From contig JAKPHF010000070.1 in assembly GCA_029550525.1 (NCBI GenBank), positions 1-64,000 on the forward strand: 64,000 nucleotides of DNA, written 5' to 3'. Shown here piece after piece: positions 51,309-60,283 of the stretch. The translations under genes and the position numbers were made by a program. The stretch is from Planctomycetota bacterium (lineage in GTDB: Bacteria > Planctomycetota > Phycisphaerae > UBA1845 > PWPN01). The notes beneath the pieces were generated by a model. The model saw only the letters and a list, made by a program, of their open reading frames with translations. It was not told the DNA's origin and made no database searches. The first letter of the stretch is position 1; every line of letters starts with the position of its first letter.

Positions 51309-53090
51309 ATGCTCAAGGAAAAGTTCGATCTCAGCCTGTTGACGGAAGCGTCGCCGGAAATCCTGGCGTGGGCCGTGCCGGGCGGGCGACTGTTCGGCTG
51401 GCTCTGCCGATCCATTCTCATCCCGGCCGGTTGGGCCGCTCTCAGCAACCGAAAAGGCCAGGACCCCGTACTTGTCGGGCCCGGCAAGCCGTACGAGGAC
51501 CAAGACACCGATGATGTATTGTTCGTGCGCAGCGGTCCCGTGCGATGCAGCATCGATGCCACGGATCTGCGCTCGGCCGATGGACACGCGTTCATCGGCA
51601 GCCTCGAGATCGGCGTGCGCGTCGTTGAAGACCCGGCCGAACTCGGCGCCTTCCGCCGCACCTTCATGGGACGTTCGGAAATCGTGCGACGCATGGACCT
51701 TCAGCGCCACCTGCAGTGGGAACTGCACAAGGTGCTGTCGGACCTGGCCGCCGCACACACCGCCGATGACCTTCTGCGACGAATCGACTCGAGCGAGATC
51801 CGGAAGGCCGTCGACGCCCGACTCGGGGGACTCATGCTGGCCGGCGGCCTGACCATCGACGGGCCCGTCACCGCCCACTTCGACTCACCGGCTTACCGCG
51901 AGTTCCGCCGCCGCCAAGCGGAACTGGAAAGTCGCAAGCATCACGTGGCCGCACGGGCTCGCATTCAGCAGGCTCTGGCCCAGGCCCAGAAGGAACGGCT
52001 CTCGCACATCGTCGGACTGCTCGAGCAATTGGAGAAAGCGGCGGAGTCGCGAACCGACCTGTCCGTCGCCGATCTCCTGCGCACGTTCAGCGAGTCGGAG
52101 CGGGCGGAGATGTACGCAGCCTTGTGGCACGTGTCCAAGCCGGCACGCCGGACGCGTTACGTCGCGGCGGTCTCGGGCCAGGAACTGCTGCTGTTTTCGC
52201 CCGACGACCTGCAGAAACCCACCCGCCGAATCGCGCTGCCCGAACATCTCGGCCCGCTGCGTTCGGTCAGCGTGGATGAGCGTTCGCTGGAAGCCCAATT
52301 GATCATGGTCGGGGCCCGGCTCGGCATGTACCTGGTGGACAGCGCGTCCGGCGAGGTGGTGGACAGCCTCTCGGCGGCCGAACTCGACGCCGGCCTGGAG
52401 ATCCGCGGTGGAGTCAACGCCTCGGCCATGAGCGACTATCGCGTTTACGCGACACATTCGGAACTGGGGCTGCTGAGCTGGACCCGCGGGATGTTCAACC
52501 CGCCGGTGGAAAAGCTGCTGCCCGAGGTTACCGCTGGCGCCGAAACCGTCCGCTGCGCTCGCTTCGCCGACGGCCGGCTGTGGTTCGCCGTCGATGAGGA
52601 AATCTGGAGCCAGCCGGAGGACGGCACGGCCGCCTGCAAGCCGACGCTCTACCCCGGGGCTCGCGAGCGTGTATCCGCGCTGACCACCGCCGCCGGTGTA
52701 CTCTACGCGGGCACGGTCTACGGCCGGATTCTGGCCTGGGACATCGACGATCCCGACTCAGCCCGGGTGATCCGGGGCGGTTCGGGTAACCCGGTGGAGT
52801 CGCTGGCCGTCCTCGACAACGGAGCGGTCGACCATCTTCTCATCGCCGACCGGGGCAGCGCCCTGCAGGCTCTGGTCCTGGAAGACAGCTACACGCGCCG
52901 ATACGAGAGCGGGAGCATGCCCGTACGACGAGCCGCCGTAGCCGACGACCTGTTCGTGGCCATGAACGACAACCGTGACCGGGTGATCGCCTGGAATCCG
53001 CGCGATCCCGCCCGGCCCGCGGCGACGGTCATCGTCCCGCATCTGACCGGCGACACGATTCAGGATCTATGCGTCATCCCCCTGGCGTGA
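51309..53090 (+). CDS. SPFH/band-7-like protein fused to a beta-propeller
   Basis: 593 aa from the ATG at 51309. Residues about 20-50 include a hydrophobic stretch (LFGWLCRSILIPAGWAAL) that may associate with membrane. Residues about 55-190 have an SPFH/band-7-like pattern (DDVLFVRSGPVRCSIDATDL, then SLEIGVRVVEDPAEL and LQRHLQWELHKVLSDL). A charged coiled coil follows (about 200-260), and about 280-593 contains repeated four-strand blades (YVAAVSGQELLLFSPDD, LIMVGARLGMYLVDSASGEV, VLYAGTVYGRILAWDID) of a propeller. SPFH proteins scaffold membrane microdomains and often neighbour PspA-type genes. A scaffold or sensor role for the ESCRT-like set is inferred. Confidence 0.55.
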   Translation: MLKEKFDLSLLTEASPEILAWAVPGGRLFGWLCRSILIPAGWAALSNRKGQDPVLVGPGKPYEDQDTDDVLFVRSGPVRCSIDATDLRSADGHAFIGSLEIGVRVVEDPAELGAFRRTFMGRSEIVRRMDLQRHLQWELHKVLSDLAAAHTADDLLRRIDSSEIRKAVDARLGGLMLAGGLTIDGPVTAHFDSPAYREFRRRQAELESRKHHVAARARIQQALAQAQKERLSHIVGLLEQLEKAAESRTDLSVADLLRTFSESERAEMYAALWHVSKPARRTRYVAAVSGQELLLFSPDDLQKPTRRIALPEHLGPLRSVSVDERSLEAQLIMVGARLGMYLVDSASGEVVDSLSAAELDAGLEIRGGVNASAMSDYRVYATHSELGLLSWTRGMFNPPVEKLLPEVTAGAETVRCARFADGRLWFAVDEEIWSQPEDGTAACKPTLYPGARERVSALTTAAGVLYAGTVYGRILAWDIDDPDSARVIRGGSGNPVESLAVLDNGAVDHLLIADRGSALQALVLEDSYTRRYESGSMPVRRAAVADDLFVAMNDNRDRVIAWNPRDPARPAATVIVPHLTGDTIQDLCVIPLA

Positions 53091-53160
53091 GGCGCGGACG
53101 TCAGGGAGTCTGGATGCTCGGCCGCTGAACGCGGACGGACGCTCATCCCGTTCATCCGTC

Positions 53161-54192
53161 TCACCGATCGCCGAACAAGTCTCCCAGTCCGCCCAGGATG
53201 CTGCCTTCGCCGCGCCTCCTGCCGCCCGCGCTGGGAGAGTGACGCATCACACGGTCGGCCAGTCGCGAGAAGGGGAGCGTCTGAAGCCAGACCACGCCGT
53301 GCCCGCTCAGTGTGGCCAGGAACAGCCCTTCGCCGCCGAAGAGCATCGACTTGAGCCGGCCCGCCCGCTGGATGTCGTATTCCACACTCGGCGTGAAGGC
53401 GACCAGACAGCCCGTATCCACCCGGAGCGTCTCGCCTCTGAGTTCCTTGCGGACGATATGCCCGCCCGCGTGGATGAACACCATGCCGTCGCCGCGCAGC
53501 CGCTGCAGGATGAAGCCTTCGCCACCGAAGAACCCCGCGCCCAGCCGCCGGGCGAACGCGATGCCCACCTCCGTCCCGTAGGCGGCACACAGGAAGCCGT
53601 CCTTTTGGCAGAGGACCTCGCCGCCGGCCCGGCCCAGGTCCATGGCGATGACCTTGCCCGGGTAGGGGGCGGCAAACGCCACCCGCTTGGGTGAGTTGGA
53701 CTGGTTTGTGAAGTGCGTGATGAACAGCGACTCGCCCGTGATCACGCGCTTGGCCCCGTCGAACAGCTTGCCCAGCACGCCGGCGTCGGGCTTGGAGCCG
53801 TCACCCATCTTGGCCTCGAACGTGATGCCGTCGTCCATGTAGTTCATGGCTCCGGCTTCAGCGATGACCGTCTCGCCCGGGTCCAGTTCCACCTCCACCA
53901 CCTGCATGTCGTCGCCGTGGATCTCGTACGTGATCTCGTGGCAGCGCGGGGCTCCGACCGGCCTGGCTCGGCCGAGCTGGCCGATGGAAGGGGGCGGGGC
54001 GGCCGCCAGGGCGCGAGAGGCGTTCTTCCGGAACAGGCCCTGCACGCGACCGGCCGGCGTCCAGTCGGCCAGTCCTTCCTTCCACACGAGATCCTCCGGG
54101 CTCAGCCGGCCGTCGGCTGCCATGGCCTGCAGTTCCTGCGTCGTGACCGGACCCAACTGCTGGTTACCCTTGGCGTAGTACCATTCGATCAT
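53161..54192 (-). CDS. GYF_2-AIM24 family protein
   Basis: 343 aa. Residues 1-48 are a GYF_2 (DUF4339) domain: [20 protein letters not shown] and [14 protein letters not shown]. Residues about 85-310 are an AIM24/TIGR00266 domain, with [55 protein letters not shown], and [10 protein letters not shown] followed by a second glycine-rich [13 protein letters not shown]. The tail is glycine/arginine-rich. AIM24 proteins are beta-stranded oligomers often encoded near phage-shock or membrane-stress genes. It converges on the SPFH-like gene with a 70-base gap, forming the right edge of the cluster. Confidence 0.88.
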   Translation of the reverse strand: MIEWYYAKGNQQLGPVTTQELQAMAADGRLSPEDLVWKEGLADWTPAGRVQGLFRKNASRALAAAPPPSIGQLGRARPVGAPRCHEITYEIHGDDMQVVEVELDPGETVIAEAGAMNYMDDGITFEAKMGDGSKPDAGVLGKLFDGAKRVITGESLFITHFTNQSNSPKRVAFAAPYPGKVIAMDLGRAGGEVLCQKDGFLCAAYGTEVGIAFARRLGAGFFGGEGFILQRLRGDGMVFIHAGGHIVRKELRGETLRVDTGCLVAFTPSVEYDIQRAGRLKSMLFGGEGLFLATLSGHGVVWLQTLPFSRLADRVMRHSPSAGGRRRGEGSILGGLGDLFGDR

Positions 54193-54802
54193 GGCTGTCG
54201 CTCCTCACGGCCTTGGCCGTTTCTCAATGCAGCGGTGTTGGGGATGGCCTCCTGACTCCGAAGACCGGCTCATGATATGCGGGCCTGCAGTCCCCGCAAC
54301 CAGGACGCGCTGCGACCGGCACCACCGGCTTCCTCCCCGACTGGCTGATCGCTCATAGCTCACAGCGCAGAGCTCACCGTGAGGCACCGGTTACCGGCCC
54401 CGGGGACTTCGCCGCCGGCTCCGACGCATCGGCCAAGCGTGGGACGCAGGGGCCCGAAAATGCGCGGAATATTTTGGAAAAAAGAGAAACTTTTGGCGAA
54501 TTCAGCCGTAAAAGATCATGAAAGCACAACCAAGCTTGAACATTGCATCCTCCTCCTGTGCATTGTTCCTCCTCCAGCACCAACGCCGGGGCGAAAACCT
54601 TCCAAGTCGGGTTTCCTCCCCGGCGTGGTGCCTTTTTACGTCGCGGCAGTAAGAACCTCAGAAGAACTGCAGGCGCCGGTCATGTCGCCCCCTGGGAGTA
54701 GCGAGCCCCCCGTCCGTTGCGGGCCGCCGGGCTCTGCCTCCGCGATCGCCGTTCGTCCAGGGGGCCCCATGGTTCCGACGTATCGTGCGCTCCGAACCAC
54801 CC
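54193..54802. other. Intergenic, 610 bases, with an AT-richer segment
   Basis: No full-length gene is supported. The left part holds degenerate AGCTCATAGC-type repeats (54345-54380). The centre (54470-54570) is AT-richer and holds a 13-codon frame on the minus strand with very strong ribosome-binding sites. The right part is GC-rich without recognised features. Confidence 0.5.
54502..54543 (-). CDS. Possible 13-residue leader peptide
   Basis: The minus-strand frame MFKLGCAFMIFYG is preceded by AGGAGGAGGATGCA. A second GGAGGAGGAACA lies before another short frame 27 bases upstream. Two tandem strong ribosome-binding sites ahead of tiny frames, 310 bases upstream of the AIM24 gene on the same strand, could be a leader or a small hydrophobic peptide. 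Chance is not excluded. Confidence 0.25.
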   Translation of the reverse strand: MFKLGCAFMIFYG

Positions 54803-56638
54803 TTACCCGGCGGTGTCCGTCCGCCGGCTGGCGATCACTTCGATGAGGACCTCACGCGAGATGACACCGGGAATCTCGAAGAGGAGATTGCCGTTCTGGT
54901 CGCGGGGAGTCTGCTTGATCTGTCGCCCATCCACGTAGACCCACACGTCGTGGTCGGCCACATCGACCAGCTTGAAGGCAGGGGAGAACCGCAGGTGCTC
55001 GCGACCGTCCAGCCGGACTTTGGCCACCCGCCCGTCGAGCTGTAGCACGTAGTAGCCTCGGGCCTCGCTGTAGCCGTCGCCGTCGAAATCACCGGCATCG
55101 GTCCGGACCAGCTGGCCGACGTCCACTTTGATGGGCAGGGGGCGCGCGTACGCCAACGCCATCGGGCCGGCCTGGGCCGGACCGTCGATGTCCGGCGGCC
55201 ACACCCGCATCTGGCCGGCGAACAGGAAGCTGTCGCCCTCCAGAGGCAGGCGGTACAGCGCGCAGACCCGCGACTGCTCGGGGTTCTCGAGCGCCTGCAG
55301 GATCAGCGGTTTGGAGGGGATCACCAGCAGGTCCGCGCCGCCGGCCTGCGGTGGCTGGCTGAACAGTACGTAGGGGATGCCGTGGGCCACGTCGTCCGCC
55401 CCGGGACGCGTCTGCCGCACGAAACCGGCGGCCCCGTCGCTGCCGAACACGACGCCGACGTTCGCCGTCTCCATGCCGGGGATGGAGCCACTGCACTCGA
55501 CGAACACTTCACCGCCGCGGTAGATCGAGTATACCCACCGGTGGTACGGGCTGGACTCGCTCACCGGCGACTCCGGCGAGCCGAACCGCCACTCGCCGTG
55601 CACGACCACGCGGAGCGGCGACGACTCGACCAGCCCCTGGTACGACTCGGCCAGCGGCCCCAGCGGGTTCCACTGGGCGGGATCCTCGCGAACCGAACCG
55701 TCAGGCGCAATCACCACGGGCAGGGGCCCCAGACAGCCGCCGCCGGCCAGGTTATGCATTCGCTGCGGGTCGGCGGCCAGGTCGAACCACTGGCGGATGC
55801 GGCCTCGCGAAAAGACCAGCTCGAAGCGTTCGGCCGCCGTGACCACGATGCGGCGGCCTTGCGACCGGACCGACAACTCGCCGGCTGCCCGCGTCGGGTT
55901 GTCCATCAGCACACGGGTGTTGTCAGCCAGGATGATATCGTCGAGGTACAGGTCGATGGGGCTGTCGAGAGGATCGCACCAGAAGCGCATCTCGCGGACG
56001 TCGCCCAGGTACACCTGCTCGGCCACGTCGGCCAAATCAATCCGCAGGTGGTTCCAGCCGGTCTTCAGGAAGATTCGCGGGTGTTCGTACACCAGCGGCG
56101 TCGTGGTTCCGCTCCGCACGCTGAAGCGAAAGCCGCCCTGGTCGCGCGGGCTGAAGACGTTCAGCAGGAGTAGATGGTAGGGGGCCCAGTCCTGATGCAA
56201 TGCCCACTCGGCCTCCGGCGTGTCGGCCACGACCACCTGCTGCGAGGCGTTCGAGAACGTCATCTTCAGCGAACCGACGCCCGTCTCCCGGACGGCCCGC
56301 GCGGTGGTGATGCCGACCGCCTCGGGCGAGCGGTCCGGCTCGCGGCGGAACAATTGTCCCTGTCTGGGATCCTCAAAGTCGGCGATGATTTGGAACTTCT
56401 TGCTGGCCAGATCCTCGGGGTATGCCGCCACCAAGGCGTCCAGCAGCTTGGGGCTGGGTTCCTGGGACGAAGTCGACTGCAACGGCATGAGCGTGCATCC
56501 GGCAAGACCTGCCAGCCCGGCCATTGCCACGCCGGCGAGCATCGCTCCGACCAGCGTCCGTCCCTCCCCACGAAACATCCGGCCCGGCATCATCACGCGG
56601 CGTGCGAAAACCGATTTCGTGCGGCTCCTCAGTTGCAT
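54803..56638 (-). CDS. Large secreted lipoprotein of unknown function
   Basis: 611 aa from the ATG at 56638 (later in-frame ATGs are possible). A long basic n-region, a hydrophobic helix and the lipobox LAGLAGC mark it as a lipoprotein. The body is beta-rich. Residues about 80-250 resemble a galactose-binding jelly roll (FQIIADFEDPRQGQLF, then GWNHLRIDLADVAEQVYLGD and DLYLDDIILADNT). A central region (about 270-480) and a final DAGDFDGDGYSEARGYY calcium-type loop are followed by a C-terminal strand pair. No catalytic residues were recognised. Probably surface-located. It is downstream of tRNA-Cys on the same strand. Confidence 0.65.
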   Translation of the reverse strand: MQLRSRTKSVFARRVMMPGRMFRGEGRTLVGAMLAGVAMAGLAGLAGCTLMPLQSTSSQEPSPKLLDALVAAYPEDLASKKFQIIADFEDPRQGQLFRREPDRSPEAVGITTARAVRETGVGSLKMTFSNASQQVVVADTPEAEWALHQDWAPYHLLLLNVFSPRDQGGFRFSVRSGTTTPLVYEHPRIFLKTGWNHLRIDLADVAEQVYLGDVREMRFWCDPLDSPIDLYLDDIILADNTRVLMDNPTRAAGELSVRSQGRRIVVTAAERFELVFSRGRIRQWFDLAADPQRMHNLAGGGCLGPLPVVIAPDGSVREDPAQWNPLGPLAESYQGLVESSPLRVVVHGEWRFGSPESPVSESSPYHRWVYSIYRGGEVFVECSGSIPGMETANVGVVFGSDGAAGFVRQTRPGADDVAHGIPYVLFSQPPQAGGADLLVIPSKPLILQALENPEQSRVCALYRLPLEGDSFLFAGQMRVWPPDIDGPAQAGPMALAYARPLPIKVDVGQLVRTDAGDFDGDGYSEARGYYVLQLDGRVAKVRLDGREHLRFSPAFKLVDVADHDVWVYVDGRQIKQTPRDQNGNLLFEIPGVISREVLIEVIASRRTDTAG

Positions 56639-56791
56639 GCTCCGGAAGATAGAGACGTTCCGGCCAGGGGTCAACCGGTAATCGATGCGTGATCAGACAT
56701 CGGTTCCGAGCAGGGCCGAACGGCACGAAGATCTCCCCGAGTGCGGTGAGCGACCCGGTGACTCTCGGCCTTGCAGGAGCTTTTGTGGGTA

Positions 56792-56865
56792 AGGCGGCGA
56801 TGGGATTCGAACCCATGAATAACGGATTTGCAATCCGTCCCCTTGGTCCACTTGGGTACGCCGCC
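56792..56865 (-). tRNA. tRNA-Cys (GCA)
   Basis: Minus-strand cloverleaf: acceptor GGCGGCG/CGCCGCC, D arm with CCCAAGTGGACCAAGGGG, anticodon stem ACGGA/TCCGT with loop TTGCAAA (anticodon GCA), and T arm CATGGGTTCGAATCCCATG. Discriminator T, and the CCA is not encoded. Confidence 0.95.
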
Positions 56866-56905
56866 GTCGGCCAGCCGGCTGTCACCGGCGGGTCACGAGC
56901 CAAAC

Positions 56906-56911
56906 ATTATA
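56906..56911 (-). promoter_or_regulatory. -10 element for tRNA-Cys
   Basis: A perfect TATAAT on the minus strand, 41 bases before the tRNA 5' end, within GGGTATAATG. The -35 element is weak. Confidence 0.5.
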
Positions 56912-57206
56912 CCCGAGATCGCCGGATCGCCAAGTGCCCGCCGGCCCCCCGGACCGGTAAAGGGGCTCCCTTGAACGCCCTGGCCATGCCGGTACGAGAA
57001 CGGAGACCGACCCCGTCGAAAGCGACCGGGGCCATGAGCACGCAGGTAAGAGACGGCGGGGTCAAGCCCCGCCGCTCGCGGTGGTCTCTTCCGGACTGCA
57101 TCCGACACCATCGCCGCGCATCGACACCCGGCATGGCATGCGCTTCGGCCAATCACTACAATGGGCTGAACAAGCGGAATTTGTATTGACCTCATCGAGG
57201 AGACCC
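56912..57206. other. Intergenic between tRNA-Cys and xseB
   Basis: No gene is supported. A TACAAT near 57157 is a candidate -10 for xseB, about 50 bases ahead of its ATG. Otherwise nothing is recognised. Confidence 0.45.
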
Positions 57207-57470
57207 ATGCCCCAGTGCGACGAGAAGCAGCCGACGTTCGAAGAAATGGTCGCCCAAGTGGAAGCGATCGTCAGTGCCGTCGAGGAAGGCAAGATCGGCC
57301 TGCAGGAGATGATCGACCAGTATGAAAAGGGCACGCAACTCCTCCAGCGCTGCCGCGACATGCTTGCGGACGCCGAGGCCAAGGTGCTGCAACTGCAGTT
57401 GACGGACGATAATCGGCTTGCCCGCACGCCCATGGAGATGCCCAAAGAGGAGAAGAACAACTCGAAGTGA
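57207..57470 (+). CDS. xseB: Exodeoxyribonuclease VII small subunit
   Basis: 87 aa. GAGGAGA lies 5 bases before the ATG at 57207. It contains the family core TFEEMVAQVEAIVSAVEEGK followed by GLQEMIDQYEKGTQLLQRCR, a helical hairpin that assembles in several copies around XseA. ExoVII degrades single-stranded DNA. No xseA is in the window, so the subunits are encoded apart here. Followed by a cysteine desulfurase gene after 86 bases. Confidence 0.93.
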   Translation: MPQCDEKQPTFEEMVAQVEAIVSAVEEGKIGLQEMIDQYEKGTQLLQRCRDMLADAEAKVLQLQLTDDNRLARTPMEMPKEEKNNSK

Positions 57471-57556
57471 CGGCCGGCTGAGGACTCCCGACGACTTTTC
57501 CCGGGACTGCGTCAGCATGCTGGCGCAGTCCCGGCGTTCATACTTGCGACCGCTCC

Positions 57557-58705
57557 ATGCTGGTTTACCTCGACAACAACGCGACCACCGCCCTGGACCC
57601 GAGAGTGCTCGAGGCCATGATGCCGTACCTGCGCGAGCAGTACGCCAATCCCTCGAGCATCCACTACTTCGGCCAGCAGGCTCGCCACGCGGTGGAGACG
57701 GCCCGCGAGCAGGTGGCCGCTGCGATCGGGGCGAAACCGCGGCAGATCGTCTTCACCGGTGGGGGAACGGAAGCCAACGCCTTGGCCATCCGAGGCACGC
57801 TGGCCGCCCGGCCCGACAAGCGGCACTTTGTGACCACCCGCATCGAGCACGACTCGGTCCTGCGGCTGGCCGAGCAACTCGCCCGGGAGGGCTACCGCGT
57901 CACCTACATCGGCGTCGATCGGGCGGGCCGCGTCGACCCCGCCGAGTTCGAAGCCGCGATGAGCGACGACACCGCCCTGGCCAGCATCATGCACGCCAAC
58001 AACGAAACGGGTGTGATCCAGCCGATCCAGGCACTCGCCGAGATCGCCGCCGCCCGTCGCGTGCCGCTGCACACCGACGCGACGCAGAGCGTGGGCAAGC
58101 TGCCGGTGGACGTCTCGAAATTGCCCGTCTCGCTCCTGACCATGGCCGCCCATAAGTTCCACGGGCCCAAAGGCGTGGGCGTGCTCTACATCGCACGCGG
58201 CACGCGGGTGCTTCCGCAACTGCTCGGTGGGCATCAGGAGCGCGATCTGCGGGCCGGCACGGAGAACGTCGCCGGCGTAGTTGGCACGGGCGAGGCGATT
58301 CGCCTGGCCATCGAGCATCTGGGCGAAGAGAACACGCGGGTGCGCGGCCTGCGCGATCGGCTCGAAGCCGGGCTGTTGGCCGGCATCCCGGCGGCTCATC
58401 CTATCGGCGATCGCGAACATCGGCTGCCCAACACGGCCAACATCGGCTTCGAGGGCCTCCAGGCCGAGGCTATCCTCATGCTGCTCAGCAACGAGGGGAT
58501 CTGCGCTTCCAGCGGTTCGGCCTGCAGCAGCGGCTCGCTCGAACCCTCGCACGTCCTGCAAGCCATGGGCGTGCCTGAAGCCATCGCCCACGGAGCGATT
58601 CGCTTTAGTCTATCGCGGTTCAATCAGGATGCGGACGTCGATCGCGTCCTGGAGATCATGCCGCGGGCGATCGAGCGATTGCGGGCCATCGAGCGGACGC
58701 GGTGA
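57557..58705 (+). CDS. Cysteine desulfurase (NifS/IscS type)
   Basis: 382 aa. Transfers sulfur from L-cysteine for Fe-S clusters or tRNA thiolation. The start MLVYLDNNATTALDP is canonical, with TGGGTEANALA, HANNETG, the PLP lysine K200 in AAHKFHGPKG, and the active cysteine C323 in SSGSACSSGS, a loop typical of group I (NifS/IscS). Without isc or mnmA neighbours the exact branch is uncertain, so no symbol is given. The RlmL-like gene starts 57 bases downstream. Confidence 0.95.
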   Translation: MLVYLDNNATTALDPRVLEAMMPYLREQYANPSSIHYFGQQARHAVETAREQVAAAIGAKPRQIVFTGGGTEANALAIRGTLAARPDKRHFVTTRIEHDSVLRLAEQLAREGYRVTYIGVDRAGRVDPAEFEAAMSDDTALASIMHANNETGVIQPIQALAEIAAARRVPLHTDATQSVGKLPVDVSKLPVSLLTMAAHKFHGPKGVGVLYIARGTRVLPQLLGGHQERDLRAGTENVAGVVGTGEAIRLAIEHLGEENTRVRGLRDRLEAGLLAGIPAAHPIGDREHRLPNTANIGFEGLQAEAILMLLSNEGICASSGSACSSGSLEPSHVLQAMGVPEAIAHGAIRFSLSRFNQDADVDRVLEIMPRAIERLRAIERTR

Positions 58706-58762
58706 GGAGCTGTGAGCCGCGAGCTATGAGCCAGGCAACTGACAGGGTAGACTTCCCCAACC

Positions 58763-59929
58763 ATGGATTTACACCAGGTCAGCAAGATTCGCATCAGTTG
58801 TCCGCGCGGTCTCTCGGCCTATCTCGAGCGCGAGGTGGGGGAGTTGGGCTTCCCCATCGAAGCTGCCGACGCCACCGGTGTGGAGATCGCCGGCACGCTG
58901 ACCGACTGCATGCGGCTGAACCTGTTCCTCCGTTCGGCCACCGCTCTCCTGTACCTGGTCGACGAGTTCACCTGCAGCACGCCCGACGAGATGTACGGAC
59001 GGCTCGTGTCGCTGCCCTGGGAGGAACTGATCTCGCCGGAGGAATACGTCAGCATCGTCTCGACGGTCGATACGCCGGCCATCACCGACTCGCGGTTCGC
59101 CAGCCGCCGGGCCAAGGACGCCATCGTGGACCGCATCGCCGATCGCCGGGGCAGGCGGCCGAACTCCGGCCCCGACCGCGAGAACGTGGTCGTCAACATC
59201 TACTGGCGAGGGCAGGATTGCCGGGTGTACGTGAACACCACCGGCCGCAAACTCGCCGACCGCAACTACCGCAAAATGCCGCACAAAGCGCCCATGGCCG
59301 AGACGCTGGCCGCGGCGGTCATCATGGAGACCGGCTACGACGGCAGCCAGCCGCTGGTCAACCCCATGTGCGGCAGCGGCACCCTAGCCATCGAGGCCGC
59401 CCTTCTGGCCACCGGCCGGCCGCCCGGCTTGTTGCGGAGCAACTTCGCGTTCATGCACCTGCTGGGCTACGATCCCGCCGCCTGGCAGGCCATCCGGGCC
59501 GAAGCCCGCAAGGTGCGTCGCCCGGGCACACCCGCGCCCATTATTGCAACGGACATCGACGACCGGGCCATCCGGGCGGCCGAGCAGAACGCCAAGACCG
59601 CCGGCGTGGACCAGTTGATCCGGTTCCAGGTGTGCGATTTCGCCGACACGCTGATCCCGCCCGAGAAGGGGATCGTGATCCTGAACCCTGAGTACGGCGA
59701 ACGATTGGGTGACGAGCGGACGCTGGAAGGGACGTATGCTCGCATCGGCGACTTCTTCAAGCAGCGGTGTGCGGGCTGGACCGGCTACGTTTTCACCGGC
59801 AATCCCAAACTGGCCAAGAAGATCGGCCTCAAGACCAGCCGTCGCGTTCCCTTTTTCAATGCCAACATCGAGTGCCGGCTGCTCAAATTCGAGATGTACG
59901 AAGGCTCCCGCCGCAAGCCGCGTCCCTAA
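58763..59929 (+). CDS. THUMP-domain class I SAM RNA methyltransferase (RlmL-like)
   Basis: 388 aa. Residues about 8-170 are a ferredoxin-like/THUMP RNA-binding module (ISCPRGLSAYLEREVGELGF, then VYVNTTGRKLADRNYRK). Residues about 175-385 are the Rossmann methyltransferase: MCGSGTLAIEAALLATGRPPG for SAM binding and IIATDIDDRAI for the adenosine ribose. The family makes m2G in 23S rRNA (E. coli RlmL N-terminal half, m2G2445). The usual NPPYGERL motif IV reads NPEYGERLG here, with E310 in place of the second proline. This may alter activity or be lineage-typical. Confidence 0.88.
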   Translation: MDLHQVSKIRISCPRGLSAYLEREVGELGFPIEAADATGVEIAGTLTDCMRLNLFLRSATALLYLVDEFTCSTPDEMYGRLVSLPWEELISPEEYVSIVSTVDTPAITDSRFASRRAKDAIVDRIADRRGRRPNSGPDRENVVVNIYWRGQDCRVYVNTTGRKLADRNYRKMPHKAPMAETLAAAVIMETGYDGSQPLVNPMCGSGTLAIEAALLATGRPPGLLRSNFAFMHLLGYDPAAWQAIRAEARKVRRPGTPAPIIATDIDDRAIRAAEQNAKTAGVDQLIRFQVCDFADTLIPPEKGIVILNPEYGERLGDERTLEGTYARIGDFFKQRCAGWTGYVFTGNPKLAKKIGLKTSRRVPFFNANIECRLLKFEMYEGSRRKPRP

Positions 59930-60045
59930 ACTCGCGTTTGCCCCGACTTTACGGTAAGCCGATCCGGATTATAATATGCGGCGGCGCGAAGTCTTCGGCG
60001 GGAGCCTCGCGAACGTCGGCGCCTGCCAGTCTGGAGAAAACGTTC

Positions 60046-60237
60046 ATGAACCGGATTGCTTCAGTCACGACCGTGCTGGTCTCCGCGAATCTGGCCTTCG
60101 GCCAACTGACGGTCGACGTGCCCAAGCCGCTGAGCGAGCCGCCGTCGAACATGATCCAGTGGCTGATCACAGCCGTGTTCATGGTGGCGGCGCTGGTGGT
60201 GGCGTTCAAACCGGCCAAGCGATCCAAGCTCGAATAG
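60046..60237 (+). CDS. Small membrane protein, 63 aa
   Basis: A signal-like N-terminus (MNRIASVTTVLVSANLAFGQ), a short proline-rich spacer, and a transmembrane helix near the end (about 38-55) closed by KPAKRSK. TATAAT at about 59968 and GGAG 10 bases before the ATG support expression. The function is unknown. It heads a run of three small membrane-protein genes before bioB. Confidence 0.6.
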   Translation: MNRIASVTTVLVSANLAFGQLTVDVPKPLSEPPSNMIQWLITAVFMVAALVVAFKPAKRSKLE

Positions 60238-60283
60238 ACGGACGGCACGGCAGGGGGGCTGCCCTGCGTTGGAGGATGGCGAC

